64,000 nucleotides of DNA from Weeksellaceae bacterium TAE3-ERU29 (GTDB lineage: Bacteria; Bacteroidota; Bacteroidia; Flavobacteriales; Weeksellaceae): NCBI GenBank assembly GCA_019218445.1, contig JAHUUM010000007.1, positions 37,874-101,873 of the forward strand, in the 5' to 3' direction. Of the stretch, positions 1 to 8,128 are shown piece by piece (the stretch's first letter is position 1; each line of letters starts with the position of its first letter). The notes beneath the pieces were generated by a model. It saw only the letters and a program-made list of their open reading frames with translations, made no database searches and was not told where the DNA came from. Made by a program: the position numbers and the translations under genes.

Positions 1-728
1 AATACATGGAAAAAGCAGCTGATGAGGGTTATCATTATGCACAATTCTGCTTAGGTGGCTATTATGCCAACGGAATCGGTACAGAACCCGACGAAGAAAA
101 AGCCTTAGCATGTTTTCAACAAGCCTATGAAAACGGCTCACCTTGGGGGGCTTATCGATTAGGCGAATATTATTTATATGATTTAGGCGGAGAAAACGAA
201 GAAGAAAAAGCCTTCCCATATTATCTTTACGCCTATGAAAATGGTCTTACTACCGAAGATTTAGGTATCTGTTATGAGTTCGGTATTGGAACGGAAACCG
301 ATGTCAAAAAAGCCTTTGAAATTTACAAAGAATACGCTGACCAAGGACTTTCTACCTCCATGTACCGAGTGGCATTGTGCTATTATAAGGGCGAAGGAAC
401 CACTACCGATAAAGTAGAAGCCTATGATTATTTCCAAAAAGCAGCTGACTTAGGCGACGTGATTTCTATGAGTTATGCAGGGAAAATGCTCGTGGACGGC
501 GAAGGAATAGAACAAAATCCAGAACAAGGTATTGCGTTGCTCAAAAATGCGGCAGAAAACAACGAAAGCATGGCATTATACGAATTAGGAAACTGCTATT
601 TAACAGGTTTGGGTGTGGAAGAAGATTCCGATACCGCCATGGTATATTACCAAAGAGCTGCAGAACAAGGCCATGAAAAAGCCGGAAAAATCATAGGACG
701 TACCGGAAGTAGAAGAAGAAAATTTTAA
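1..728 (+). CDS. Sel1-repeat (TPR-like) protein, 5' end outside window
   Basis: The frame is open to the left window edge (the codon before the ATG at 6 is a sense codon), so this is probably a C-terminal part. The visible 240 residues are a run of about six Sel1-like repeats of 36 residues, each with the pattern A..G...A...LG..Y..G.G...D..KA...Y..AA. Such repeats are helical protein-binding scaffolds; there is no enzymatic motif. It ends in a basic tail (TGSRRRKF). The next gene, an HSP90-like ATPase, starts 11 nt downstream, so the two are probably co-transcribed. A role as adaptor for that chaperone is inference only. Confidence 0.85.
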   Translation, partial: YMEKAADEGYHYAQFCLGGYYANGIGTEPDEEKALACFQQAYENGSPWGAYRLGEYYLYDLGGENEEEKAFPYYLYAYENGLTTEDLGICYEFGIGTETDVKKAFEIYKEYADQGLSTSMYRVALCYYKGEGTTTDKVEAYDYFQKAADLGDVISMSYAGKMLVDGEGIEQNPEQGIALLKNAAENNESMALYELGNCYLTGLGVEEDSDTAMVYYQRAAEQGHEKAGKIIGRTGSRRRKF

Positions 729-739
729 TAAAAGTTTTG

Positions 740-2515
740 ATGAATAAAGAAAACCACCCGTATAAATTTCAAGTCAATATGAAGGGAATGATTTCCCTTT
801 TGTCGGAGCATATTTACAGCTCACCCGATGTTTTTATCCGTGAGCTTTTGCAAAATGCTATTGATGCCATTACGGTACGCCGAAGCATTGACCCCGAATT
901 TATACCCGAAATAGAAATCACACTACAAGAGAACACGCTGAAATTCAAAGACAACGGAATCGGGCTCAGTCCACAAGATGTGCACGAGTTTCTCTCTGTT
1001 ATTGGGCAAAGTTCCAAAAGCGGAGAACTTGCCGACAAAGAATTAATCGGTAAATTTGGGATTGGTTTATTGAGTTGTTTGGTCGTAAGTGAAGACATTC
1101 GTGTAGAATCTCGTTCGCTTATCAAAGACGAATCTGTGGTGTGGATTGGTTACTCGGATGGTACATACGAAGTACAAATCCCCGAACAACCGTTGGAAGT
1201 AGGAACACAAGTGATTTTACATGCCAAAAAAGAACATACTTCCCTTTTTCAAAAAGAAACTTTAATTGAAAAAATCCGTTATTATGGAGATGCTTTGCCT
1301 TTTCAAATTTATTTTAAAGACGGAGATAATAAAGAATTAATCATTGACGGAAAACCTATTTGGTTAAACCCCGATGCCTCCAAAGAAGAATTATTGAAAT
1401 TGGGTAAAGAAGTTTTTAAAACTAAATTTTTAGACGTATTTCCCATTTCTTCGGATACAGGAGAAATCCAAGGTGTTGCCTACGTTATTCCGAGAAAAGT
1501 TAATACAACGGTACAACCTACACACCGAATTTACGTCAAACGTATGTTCTTAACCGAGCAAGCAGGACATTTACTTCCTGAATGGTCATCTTTTGTGCGT
1601 TGCATTATTAATACCAATGCGCTGCAACCTACTGCCTCACGGGAAACTTTAATGAACAATACGCTTTTGCAATCGGCTAAAAACGATTTAAAGTCGTGTT
1701 TTAAAGAATATTTAAAACTGCTTTCTGTGACTAAAACTGACACTTTGCAACGCATCATCGAAGTTCATCATTTACACATCAAGGCGTTAGCGTCTATGGA
1801 CAAGGAAATTATGGAAACCTTTATTCCGTATTTACCTTTTGAAACCAACCAAGGACTTATGACGTTAAATGATATGAGAAATATTTATTCTACACTTTAT
1901 TACACGCCTTCATTAGATGATTTTAGGCAAATTAGACGAATTGCAGGCTCTAAAAATAAACTCGTTATCAATGCAGCATACAGTTATGAAGCAGACTTAA
2001 TCGAAAAACTGAAGCAAAATAGTAATGATGACATCAAACAGATATATCCTGAGGATTTACTGGGTGGGTTTGAGTCGGAAGTAGAGGAAGACGAGAATAT
2101 TCGACGTTTTATACAATTGGCTAATCAATCTTTAAAAAATCATTTTTGTGAAGCAAAAATTAAACGTTTTGAACCCAAAGATACGCCTGCTCTTTATGTT
2201 GCAAATGATAAAATGATTAGCCAAAAAAATATTCGGCAAATGAGTCCGAAAAATAATCCATTCGCTAAAGCATTGGGAAAAACAGCACCAGAAGAAGAAA
2301 AACCTATTCTCTGTTTTAATTATGATAATGAGATTATTACGCATTTACTTAAAATAAATGATCCACTTTTGGTGGAAGCATTTATTATGGTTTTTTATGT
2401 GCAAGCACTCATGCTGGGCGGATACAGTATCAATCAAAGAGAAATGAAAACCTTTAATGAAGCGCTTTATCAATTAATGGTATTGGGGATGAGCGATTTT
2501 TTACCTAAAATTTAA
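740..2515 (+). CDS. HSP90/HtpG-family protein, divergent
   Basis: This 591-residue protein has the GHKL ATPase signatures of HSP90: the N-box RELLQNAIDA with Glu35 and Asn39, the nucleotide motif DNGIGL at 71-76, and the glycine lid GKFGIGLLS at 104-112. The middle domain has the HSP90 motifs YVKRMF, LLPEW..FVR and SRETL. The family chaperones client proteins through an ATP-driven clamp. Identity to canonical HtpG looks low and the C-terminal part is poorly recognisable. I chose ATG 740 over the TTG one codon upstream. It lies 11 nt after the Sel1 gene and 11 nt before a helical-repeat gene, which suggests a dedicated chaperone operon rather than the housekeeping htpG locus. No C-terminal MEEVD tail is present. 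Confidence 0.9.
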   Translation: MNKENHPYKFQVNMKGMISLLSEHIYSSPDVFIRELLQNAIDAITVRRSIDPEFIPEIEITLQENTLKFKDNGIGLSPQDVHEFLSVIGQSSKSGELADKELIGKFGIGLLSCLVVSEDIRVESRSLIKDESVVWIGYSDGTYEVQIPEQPLEVGTQVILHAKKEHTSLFQKETLIEKIRYYGDALPFQIYFKDGDNKELIIDGKPIWLNPDASKEELLKLGKEVFKTKFLDVFPISSDTGEIQGVAYVIPRKVNTTVQPTHRIYVKRMFLTEQAGHLLPEWSSFVRCIINTNALQPTASRETLMNNTLLQSAKNDLKSCFKEYLKLLSVTKTDTLQRIIEVHHLHIKALASMDKEIMETFIPYLPFETNQGLMTLNDMRNIYSTLYYTPSLDDFRQIRRIAGSKNKLVINAAYSYEADLIEKLKQNSNDDIKQIYPEDLLGGFESEVEEDENIRRFIQLANQSLKNHFCEAKIKRFEPKDTPALYVANDKMISQKNIRQMSPKNNPFAKALGKTAPEEEKPILCFNYDNEIITHLLKINDPLLVEAFIMVFYVQALMLGGYSINQREMKTFNEALYQLMVLGMSDFLPKI

Positions 2516-2526
2516 ATTTTAACCTC

Positions 2527-3591
2527 ATGAATCACACGTTAGAAATACAAAAAATATTATTAAAAGTTGAAAAATTACCTCACTATAAAGACAAAGTACA
2601 ATGGCTAAAAGAAGCCATTGCGATTGCCGATAAAAACAACGATATAGAATGGGGATTTGATTTACGTGTAGAGCTTATTAATAATGAAATACACACCTCT
2701 TCTTCACACGAATCTTTTCAAGCCTTTGCGTGGCTTTTGGACGTATGCGATACCTATCCCGAAGAATTCAATGATGAAGAAATCCTTTGGGAATATAAAT
2801 GGATGGTGGGTTCTGCTTACCGAAATACGCGTATTTCTTTTGAGCAAATAGAACACATCACAGAGGATTTAAAAAATCGATTAGAAAAAAACGGTTATAC
2901 GCTGCGTGCTTACTATAATGTGATGAGTAATTGGCGACGTTTTGCAGGAAAAGAGGAAGAAGCGCAGCAACTTATCCGCTTAGTGGAGCAGGAATCTCGC
3001 GACAATATGTCTAACTGTGAGGCATGTGAAACAGATGCTAAAGTAGGGAATTTACTTAAACTGAATCAAACCGAAAAAGCATTGGAAGAGGCTCGTCCTT
3101 TAATAGAAGACCGACTGTCTTGTTATGCCGTTCCGTTCCGTTCATTTGCCACATTAGCCTATGAATTGTTATTACAAAATCACCCGCAAGCCGAAGAGTT
3201 TTATCAAAAAGCACTGGATGCGGACGATCCTGAAAAAGACTATCAGCAATCGGAATTGGTAGCTTGGACCAAACTCATGTTTTACCAATGGAAAACAGGT
3301 ACGGGCGACGCCTGGAAACAGTTTGAGAACAATACACTTATGGAGTGTGAAGCAGAAGATGATCTGAAATTATATTTTGCACAACATGCACTTGCGATGC
3401 TTAAAAACGAAGACTCTTTGGAATTAAACATTTCGTCTCGTCAGCCTTATTATCAGCCTAACGGAGTTTATAGTGCACAAGCGTTATACGACTATTATAA
3501 AGCACTTGCCGAAACTTTGGCTAAACACTTTGACGAACGAGAAAGCACCACGTATTTCAGTGATACGTTACAACAATTTTTAACGTATTAA
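2527..3591 (+). CDS. Helical-repeat (TPR-like) hypothetical protein
   Basis: I do not recognise a named family. The 354 residues are almost wholly predicted helical and acidic, with TPR-like pieces (for example QAEEFYQKALDADDP near residues 219-233 and KALEEARPLIEDRL near 180-193). One CxxC occurs in NCEACETD near residue 160, without a second pair, so zinc binding is not supported. There is no signal peptide or membrane segment, so a cytoplasmic location is expected. It is the last gene of the Sel1/HSP90-like/TPR-like unit, 11 nt after the HSP90-like gene. A protein-interaction role with that chaperone is inferred from context only. Confidence 0.75.
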   Translation: MNHTLEIQKILLKVEKLPHYKDKVQWLKEAIAIADKNNDIEWGFDLRVELINNEIHTSSSHESFQAFAWLLDVCDTYPEEFNDEEILWEYKWMVGSAYRNTRISFEQIEHITEDLKNRLEKNGYTLRAYYNVMSNWRRFAGKEEEAQQLIRLVEQESRDNMSNCEACETDAKVGNLLKLNQTEKALEEARPLIEDRLSCYAVPFRSFATLAYELLLQNHPQAEEFYQKALDADDPEKDYQQSELVAWTKLMFYQWKTGTGDAWKQFENNTLMECEAEDDLKLYFAQHALAMLKNEDSLELNISSRQPYYQPNGVYSAQALYDYYKALAETLAKHFDERESTTYFSDTLQQFLTY

Positions 3592-3627
3592 CAGAGTGTT
3601 TCTATATTTTTTAATCTTAAAACTCTC

Positions 3628-3661
3628 TTTGGAAACAAAGGAAGTTTTTTGTGTATATTTG
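3628..3661 (+). promoter_or_regulatory. Bacteroidota-type promoter of the ParB-like/methylase cassette
   Basis: TTTG at 3628-3631 and TATATTTG at 3654-3661 match the -33 and -7 elements of Bacteroidota primary-sigma promoters, with a 22 nt spacer. The transcript would start about 30 nt before the ATG at 3697. This separates the cassette from the HSP90-like operon upstream. Confidence 0.6.
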
Positions 3662-3696
3662 TCATTATTTCTTATATAACCAAGTATTATAATACT

Positions 3697-5223
3697 ATGA
3701 ATAAGCATACTTTAAAAAATATAAAATTAGAAGAACTCGTATTAGATAAAGAAAATCCAAGATTTGCTGAATTATATAGTGGAAGCGATAAGGAACAAGA
3801 TTTAATAGAATATTTATTATTTACTGAGTCTGCGGAAGAGGTTGCTAATGCTATATCTGAGGCTAACGAATTTTATCCTGATAGGCCTCTTTGGGTTTTA
3901 CAAAAAGGAAGTAAATATATAGTTAAAGATGGGAATAGGCGTTGTGCTTCTGTTAAAGCATTGAAACACCCTAAAAAATATGGGCTTGATTTGCCTAAAA
4001 TGGAGATAGATGAATTACCAGTTTTAATTTATCATAATGAAAGTGATTTAGATATCAGAATTAGACAAGAACACACAGGTAGTCTGTTCAAAAAATGGGG
4101 ACGAATTGCAAAGGCTTTAGAAATTTATAGGTTGCTTACTTCAGGAAATTCTATAGAATCATTATCCAAAATCGATTCTAATCCTAGAGACTTTATAAAA
4201 ATAGCCTCTTTTTACCATGAAGCTGTACAGCAGAAAGGTGAAAATTTCAAAAAGCTTGTTCGAGAAGGAAGAGGGAAAATGGGAGGAAAAACAATTATCT
4301 TTGAAAGATTATTTAGAGAAAGAAAAGAATGTGGATATAACTTTGGAACTAAAGATGGAAGAATTTTAATTAAGGATAAACATTTATTTGAATCTTATAT
4401 TAATGCTATTGTTGCTTATTTAATAAATCATCCTGATACTACTTCTCGTAAAATGGATGAAATATATAGAAAAGGTGAATCATTTTTAGATCTTCTAAAA
4501 CCTTATGGTTTTCCACCTCAATTAAATAACTCTTCTTCTGATAACTCACAAAAGATAAACACGGATATTATTCAGAGTAAAGAATCTCTTGCTAATAATG
4601 ATTTAGATAATAATTCTCCTTTTGAAAAGCCATATGCTTCAAATACAAATAATTCCCCTATCCCACAAAATACAAATAATTCTTCAACACCAAATCAGGA
4701 TAAAGACACTTCATCCGCTTCAAATAAACCTAGTAAAAGGCATAGTATAAAAACTAAACCTACATTAAAAAGAAAAGGAATACCTAGAGCACTGACAACT
4801 TTAATTAGAGAAACTTATGACTTAAATCAAAATGATTTTGCAAATGCAAAAACAGCTCTTACACGTGTAACTTTTGAATGTATTCTAAAATATATCATTG
4901 AAAATACTAATAAACCTAATGGAAAAAAACTTAAAGAGTCAAATCATTTTTCTTTAGCTTATAAAAATAAGAGAGGAGAACCTTTACCTTATACAAACTT
5001 TGACACTTTAAAATCTAAATTTACTGAATTAATTATTGATACGGGAATAAAAAAGGCTTTTGAAAATTTTGATCTCCAAAACTCTCATCAGATAATACAC
5101 AATTATAGAGTAGGTGCAATACCTGCAGATGCAAAAGGACTTTGTGACAATTTAATTGACTTGGTTGAGTTTATGCTACAAGATGAAGCTGATTTATTAA
5201 ACTCAATAGACCTACCTAACTAA
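3697..5223 (+). CDS. ParB-like N-terminal domain protein with helical (HEPN-like) C-terminal domain
   Basis: The ATG at 3697 gives 508 residues; the earlier TTG at 3649 lies inside the promoter and is rejected. Residues 1-125 resemble the ParB/sulfiredoxin N-terminal fold: LVLDKENPR near 15-22, then the nucleotide-site-like DGNRR at 78-82. Residues about 130-270 are helical and basic. Residues about 275-355 are a low-complexity Asn/Ser/Pro linker. Residues 360-508 form a compact helical domain with an Arg-x3-Glu start (R390, E394) and HQIIHNYR at 464-471 followed by two helices. That pattern resembles HEPN/DUF4145-type domains, which is my inference. It is not chromosomal ParB: no parA or parS is near. 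The adenine methylase gene begins 8 nt downstream, so the two form one unit, plausibly modification or defence related. Confidence 0.8.
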   Translation: MNKHTLKNIKLEELVLDKENPRFAELYSGSDKEQDLIEYLLFTESAEEVANAISEANEFYPDRPLWVLQKGSKYIVKDGNRRCASVKALKHPKKYGLDLPKMEIDELPVLIYHNESDLDIRIRQEHTGSLFKKWGRIAKALEIYRLLTSGNSIESLSKIDSNPRDFIKIASFYHEAVQQKGENFKKLVREGRGKMGGKTIIFERLFRERKECGYNFGTKDGRILIKDKHLFESYINAIVAYLINHPDTTSRKMDEIYRKGESFLDLLKPYGFPPQLNNSSSDNSQKINTDIIQSKESLANNDLDNNSPFEKPYASNTNNSPIPQNTNNSSTPNQDKDTSSASNKPSKRHSIKTKPTLKRKGIPRALTTLIRETYDLNQNDFANAKTALTRVTFECILKYIIENTNKPNGKKLKESNHFSLAYKNKRGEPLPYTNFDTLKSKFTELIIDTGIKKAFENFDLQNSHQIIHNYRVGAIPADAKGLCDNLIDLVEFMLQDEADLLNSIDLPN

Positions 5224-5231
5224 AGTATAAA

Positions 5232-6125
5232 ATGTTTTATTCTCCACTTAGATATCCGGGCGGGAAAAATAAACTTTCTGCATTTATTGCCAAAATCTGT
5301 ATTGATAATAATATTAATGGACACTATGTCGAACCTTATTCCGGAGGGGCGTCAGTTGCTTTATTTTTATTAATGGAAGGATATGTAAATAAGATTACTA
5401 TCAATGATAAAGACCGATCTATTTATGCTTTTTGGTATTCTGTTTTAAATAAAACCAAGCAATTGTGCGAGTTAATCTCTAATGCAGAACTAAATATTGA
5501 GGAGTGGAAGAAACAAAAGGATATTCAAAAAAATAAAAATGATGTAGACTTACTTACTCTAGGGTTTTCTACTTTCTATTTAAATAGAACAAATCGGTCT
5601 GGTATAATAAATGCCGGCGTAATTGGAGGAATGGAGCAAAAAGGTAATTATTTAATGGACTGTAGATTCAATAAAGCTGACTTAATCAATCGTATAAAGA
5701 TTATTGCAAAGAAGAAGAAATATATTAGACTTTATAAAAAAGATGCGATTGATTTAATTAACCTGATAGAAGAGGAAGCAAAAAGCGACAATATCATTTT
5801 TTATTTTGATCCTCCGTATTTTTGTAAGGGAAGTACATTATACATGAATCATTATCAAGAAAATAATCATAAAGAAGTAAGCGAAAAAATTAAAGCAATC
5901 AGAAATATAAAATGGATTGTTTCTTATGATAATGTTCCTGAAATCAAAGATTTATATAGCGACTGTCCTAAAAAAGAATTCTCATTTAAACATACTGTAT
6001 ATGAGAGTAGAATTGGAAAAGAAATATTATTTTTTAGTAATAATATAAAAGAACCTGAAATTGAAAATTATGACCCTATAAAATTCAAAAAGGAAAGGGA
6101 AACAAACAATATTTTTTATCTATAA
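5232..6125 (+). CDS. DNA adenine N6-methyltransferase, Dam/D12 class
   Basis: At 297 residues it has the length and motif order of alpha-group (Dam-like) adenine methyltransferases. PLRYPGGK at 5-12 is the family N-terminal signature, VEPYSGGAS is motif I (SAM binding), and DPPYF is catalytic motif IV. The conserved block NRTNRSGIINAGVIGG lies between them. It should transfer methyl from SAM to adenine N6 in a specific DNA site; the site cannot be read from sequence. No recognisable restriction endonuclease is adjacent; the partner gene 8 nt upstream is ParB-like. The region is markedly AT-rich with many AAT/ATA codons, compatible with horizontal gain. Whether it protects against a linked effector or works alone is open. 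Confidence 0.9.
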   Translation: MFYSPLRYPGGKNKLSAFIAKICIDNNINGHYVEPYSGGASVALFLLMEGYVNKITINDKDRSIYAFWYSVLNKTKQLCELISNAELNIEEWKKQKDIQKNKNDVDLLTLGFSTFYLNRTNRSGIINAGVIGGMEQKGNYLMDCRFNKADLINRIKIIAKKKKYIRLYKKDAIDLINLIEEEAKSDNIIFYFDPPYFCKGSTLYMNHYQENNHKEVSEKIKAIRNIKWIVSYDNVPEIKDLYSDCPKKEFSFKHTVYESRIGKEILFFSNNIKEPEIENYDPIKFKKERETNNIFYL

Positions 6126-6130
6126 TATCA

Positions 6131-7252
6131 ATGAAAAACCTCCTAATCCTTTCCCTCTTTATATTCACTTCTTGCCAAGCACAAAACAAGCAAGAATTTC
6201 ATTTAAGCATTTCGCCCGCCATTGACAAAATGGAGATTGAAAATAAAGAAATCATTTCTATTATAAGTGATTTTTTACAACATAAAAATGATACTTCGTG
6301 GGAAAATCCATATTGGATAAAATCGGATAAGGAGAAATTTATTGAGCCTTATCAAGATATTATCGGGATAGAGAGAAGTCCTCGATTTGGAGAGAATTAT
6401 TATCAACCTTCTCTTATGGAAATTATCAAAATTTCCGATATGCAACGTCTTGTGAAGATTGCTTTTATCGGCGTTAATGAAGAAACCAACGACCGATTTG
6501 TTCGTGCGATTTATAATATTATGGCTCAAAAAGAAAATAATCATTGGAAACTCAAACGAGCTACTGATTATTTGACACAAGATTGGCAAATTCTAAAAGA
6601 AGGAACGATAAAATATATCATTCCACCACATAGAAAACCCAACCGAGAAGAAATAGAAAAACAGAAGGACGACATTCAAAAAATTAGTAATTTCTTTGAA
6701 ACGCCACCCATTGAAACCATTACGTATTATTCTTGCGACACGCCTAAGCAAATCCTTGAAATCAAAGGATTTGATTATTTGCCCAATATGTATTTCGGAA
6801 CAACGGGCGGATATGCTGACTTAGGACAAATTATTTATTCGGGAAATCAATCCGAGTTTTATACTCACGAGATTATCCATATTTATAGACATAAACTATT
6901 CCCACATTTAGACCCGCTTTTGGATGAAGGCATTGCCACTTATCTCGGTGGTTCAGGCAAAAATGATTACGCTTGGCACAAAGCAAAATTCAAAGAATTC
7001 CTTTCCCAAAATCCAAATATAGATATAGCCGAACACCTCGACCCGTACGAGCGTTTGTATTATCAAGAAGAAACCTCAATTCCGTATATTATGGGGGCTT
7101 TAATTTGTGAAATCATCATCAAAAAACACAGAAAAGAAAAATTACTTCAAATTTTTCAATCCAAAAATGATGTATGGACAGAACTTAACAAAATCGGATT
7201 GACAAAACAGAATTTGACAAAGGAAATTAGAAAAGAATTGAAAATAAAATAA
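6131..7252 (+). CDS. Putative lipoprotein metallopeptidase (gluzincin, peptidase MA-like)
   Basis: The N-terminus has a lipoprotein signal with lipobox FTSC (Cys15). Near residue 246 lies HEIIH, an HExxH zinc motif, followed 16 residues later by DEGIATYLGG, where Glu266 matches the third zinc ligand of gluzincins such as the MA-like peptidases. The family hydrolyses peptide bonds; the substrate is unknown. Residues 30-160 show no family I can name. It should sit in the cell envelope, in the inner or outer membrane. It begins 5 nt after the adenine methylase, but its codon use is less AT-extreme than the methylase, so shared transcription need not mean shared function. It ends 11 nt from the convergent queE. 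Confidence 0.75.
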   Translation: MKNLLILSLFIFTSCQAQNKQEFHLSISPAIDKMEIENKEIISIISDFLQHKNDTSWENPYWIKSDKEKFIEPYQDIIGIERSPRFGENYYQPSLMEIIKISDMQRLVKIAFIGVNEETNDRFVRAIYNIMAQKENNHWKLKRATDYLTQDWQILKEGTIKYIIPPHRKPNREEIEKQKDDIQKISNFFETPPIETITYYSCDTPKQILEIKGFDYLPNMYFGTTGGYADLGQIIYSGNQSEFYTHEIIHIYRHKLFPHLDPLLDEGIATYLGGSGKNDYAWHKAKFKEFLSQNPNIDIAEHLDPYERLYYQEETSIPYIMGALICEIIIKKHRKEKLLQIFQSKNDVWTELNKIGLTKQNLTKEIRKELKIK

Positions 7253-7263
7253 TTACTTAACCT

Positions 7264-7905
7264 TTACGGAATCCTTAAAACTTTATGTGTTTGTAAAGAA
7301 ATTTTCCATTTAGGATTAGCTAAAACATAATCAATGATTTTAGGAGTCACAATATCCTTTTTACTCCATTCAGGCTGAAGGTATAACTGACACGAATCAC
7401 TTACTTTTGCTGCATTTTCTTCGGCAAATTTAAAATCATGATTATTGAAGATAATTACTTTTAATTCACTTGCTTTGTCCAGAACTTCTTGTTTAGGCAA
7501 TTGTCTTTTTTTAGGAGAAAGACAAATCCAATCTAACTCTCCACTCAATGAATGAGAGCCAGAAGTTTCAATATGGATTCTACAATTGTGTTCTTTTAGC
7601 TTTTTAGTTAAATAATCAAGATTCCACATAAGTGGCTCACCACCTGTAATGATAATTGTTTTACAATATTTTACAGCTCTCTCCACTAACTCATCTACAT
7701 CGGTAAGCGGATGTTTAGAGGCATCCCAACTTTCCTTAACATCACACCAATGGCAACCTACATCGCAACCGCCAATTCTTATAAAATAAGAGGCTGTTCC
7801 TGTGTATGCTCCTTCTCCCTGAATGGTATAAAAATCTTCCATTATAGGAAGTGTTTTACCCTCGTTCATCAATCTTTTTTGTTCTTCTGTTAATGAGTGA
7901 ACCAT
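7264..7905 (-). CDS. queE: 7-carboxy-7-deazaguanine synthase QueE
   Basis: QueE is a radical-SAM enzyme that converts 6-carboxytetrahydropterin to 7-carboxy-7-deazaguanine in queuosine/preQ0 synthesis. The FYTIQGEGAYTG start and the iron-sulfur cluster triad C47-x3-C51-x2-C54 (CDVGCHWC) are diagnostic; ITGGEPL is the SAM-binding GGE motif. At 213 residues it has the usual family length. No queC, queD or queF is next to it, but queA lies in this window at 28272-29321. A promoter and a hairpin leader precede it on the minus strand. Confidence 0.95.
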   Translation of the reverse strand: MVHSLTEEQKRLMNEGKTLPIMEDFYTIQGEGAYTGTASYFIRIGGCDVGCHWCDVKESWDASKHPLTDVDELVERAVKYCKTIIITGGEPLMWNLDYLTKKLKEHNCRIHIETSGSHSLSGELDWICLSPKKRQLPKQEVLDKASELKVIIFNNHDFKFAEENAAKVSDSCQLYLQPEWSKKDIVTPKIIDYVLANPKWKISLQTHKVLRIP

Positions 7906-7933
7906 AAATTATCTTCAATTTAAAGCAAATAAA

Positions 7934-7961
7934 ACGTGCCCCAAACTACGTTGTGGCACGT
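7934..7961 (-). promoter_or_regulatory. Hairpin in the queE 5' leader, followed by a T-rich run
   Basis: ACGTGCC at 7934-7940 and GGCACGT at 7955-7961 form a 7-bp stem with a 14-nt loop. On the minus strand the stem is followed by TTTTATTT, the shape of an intrinsic terminator, yet it lies between the queE promoter and the queE start. It may act as an attenuator. I could not fit it to the preQ1-I riboswitch consensus. Confidence 0.4.
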
Positions 7962-7974
7962 CTAATTCTTTATG

Positions 7975-7982
7975 CAAAGTTA
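7975..7982 (-). promoter_or_regulatory. queE promoter, -7 element
   Basis: The minus strand reads TAACTTTG, matching TAnnTTTG. No good TTTG was found at the -33 distance. Transcription would start about 60 nt before the queE ATG. Confidence 0.5.
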
Positions 7983-8032
7983 CAAATTATTTATTCAATC
8001 TCGTTGTGGATTATGATATTTTTTAGTAAACC

Positions 8033-8106
8033 AACACCCCTAAAGTCCCCTCAAGGGGACAATTAATTGTGAAAAATTCCACCTTGAGGGGGATATAGGG
8101 AGTGTT
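8033..8106. repeat. Intergenic imperfect inverted repeat (CCCCTCAAGG type)
   Basis: The left arm begins AACACCCCTAAAG and the right arm ends ATAGGGAGTGTT. The arms (about 8033-8058 and 8080-8106) pair over some 26 bp with a few mismatches, around a short AT-rich centre. This looks like a small mobile or REP-like hairpin element inserted between queE and folD. A decayed relative sits at 11423-11460. It may also end folD transcription. Confidence 0.65.
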
Positions 8107-8128
8107 TTATAATCATTGTGTGAAAAAA

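Noticed and set aside
3649..3696. Longer start of the ParB-like gene at TTG 3649
   Set aside because: It lies within the -7 element and adds a hydrophobic stretch (CIFVIISYITKYYNT) unlike the family start.
3697..5223. Chromosome-partition ParB
   Set aside because: No ParA partner, no parS-like palindrome nearby, and the C-terminal architecture does not match Spo0J-type ParB.
7934..7961. preQ1 riboswitch before queE
   Set aside because: The stem and A-rich tail of class I and the class II/III layouts could not be matched; only an unassigned hairpin is claimed.
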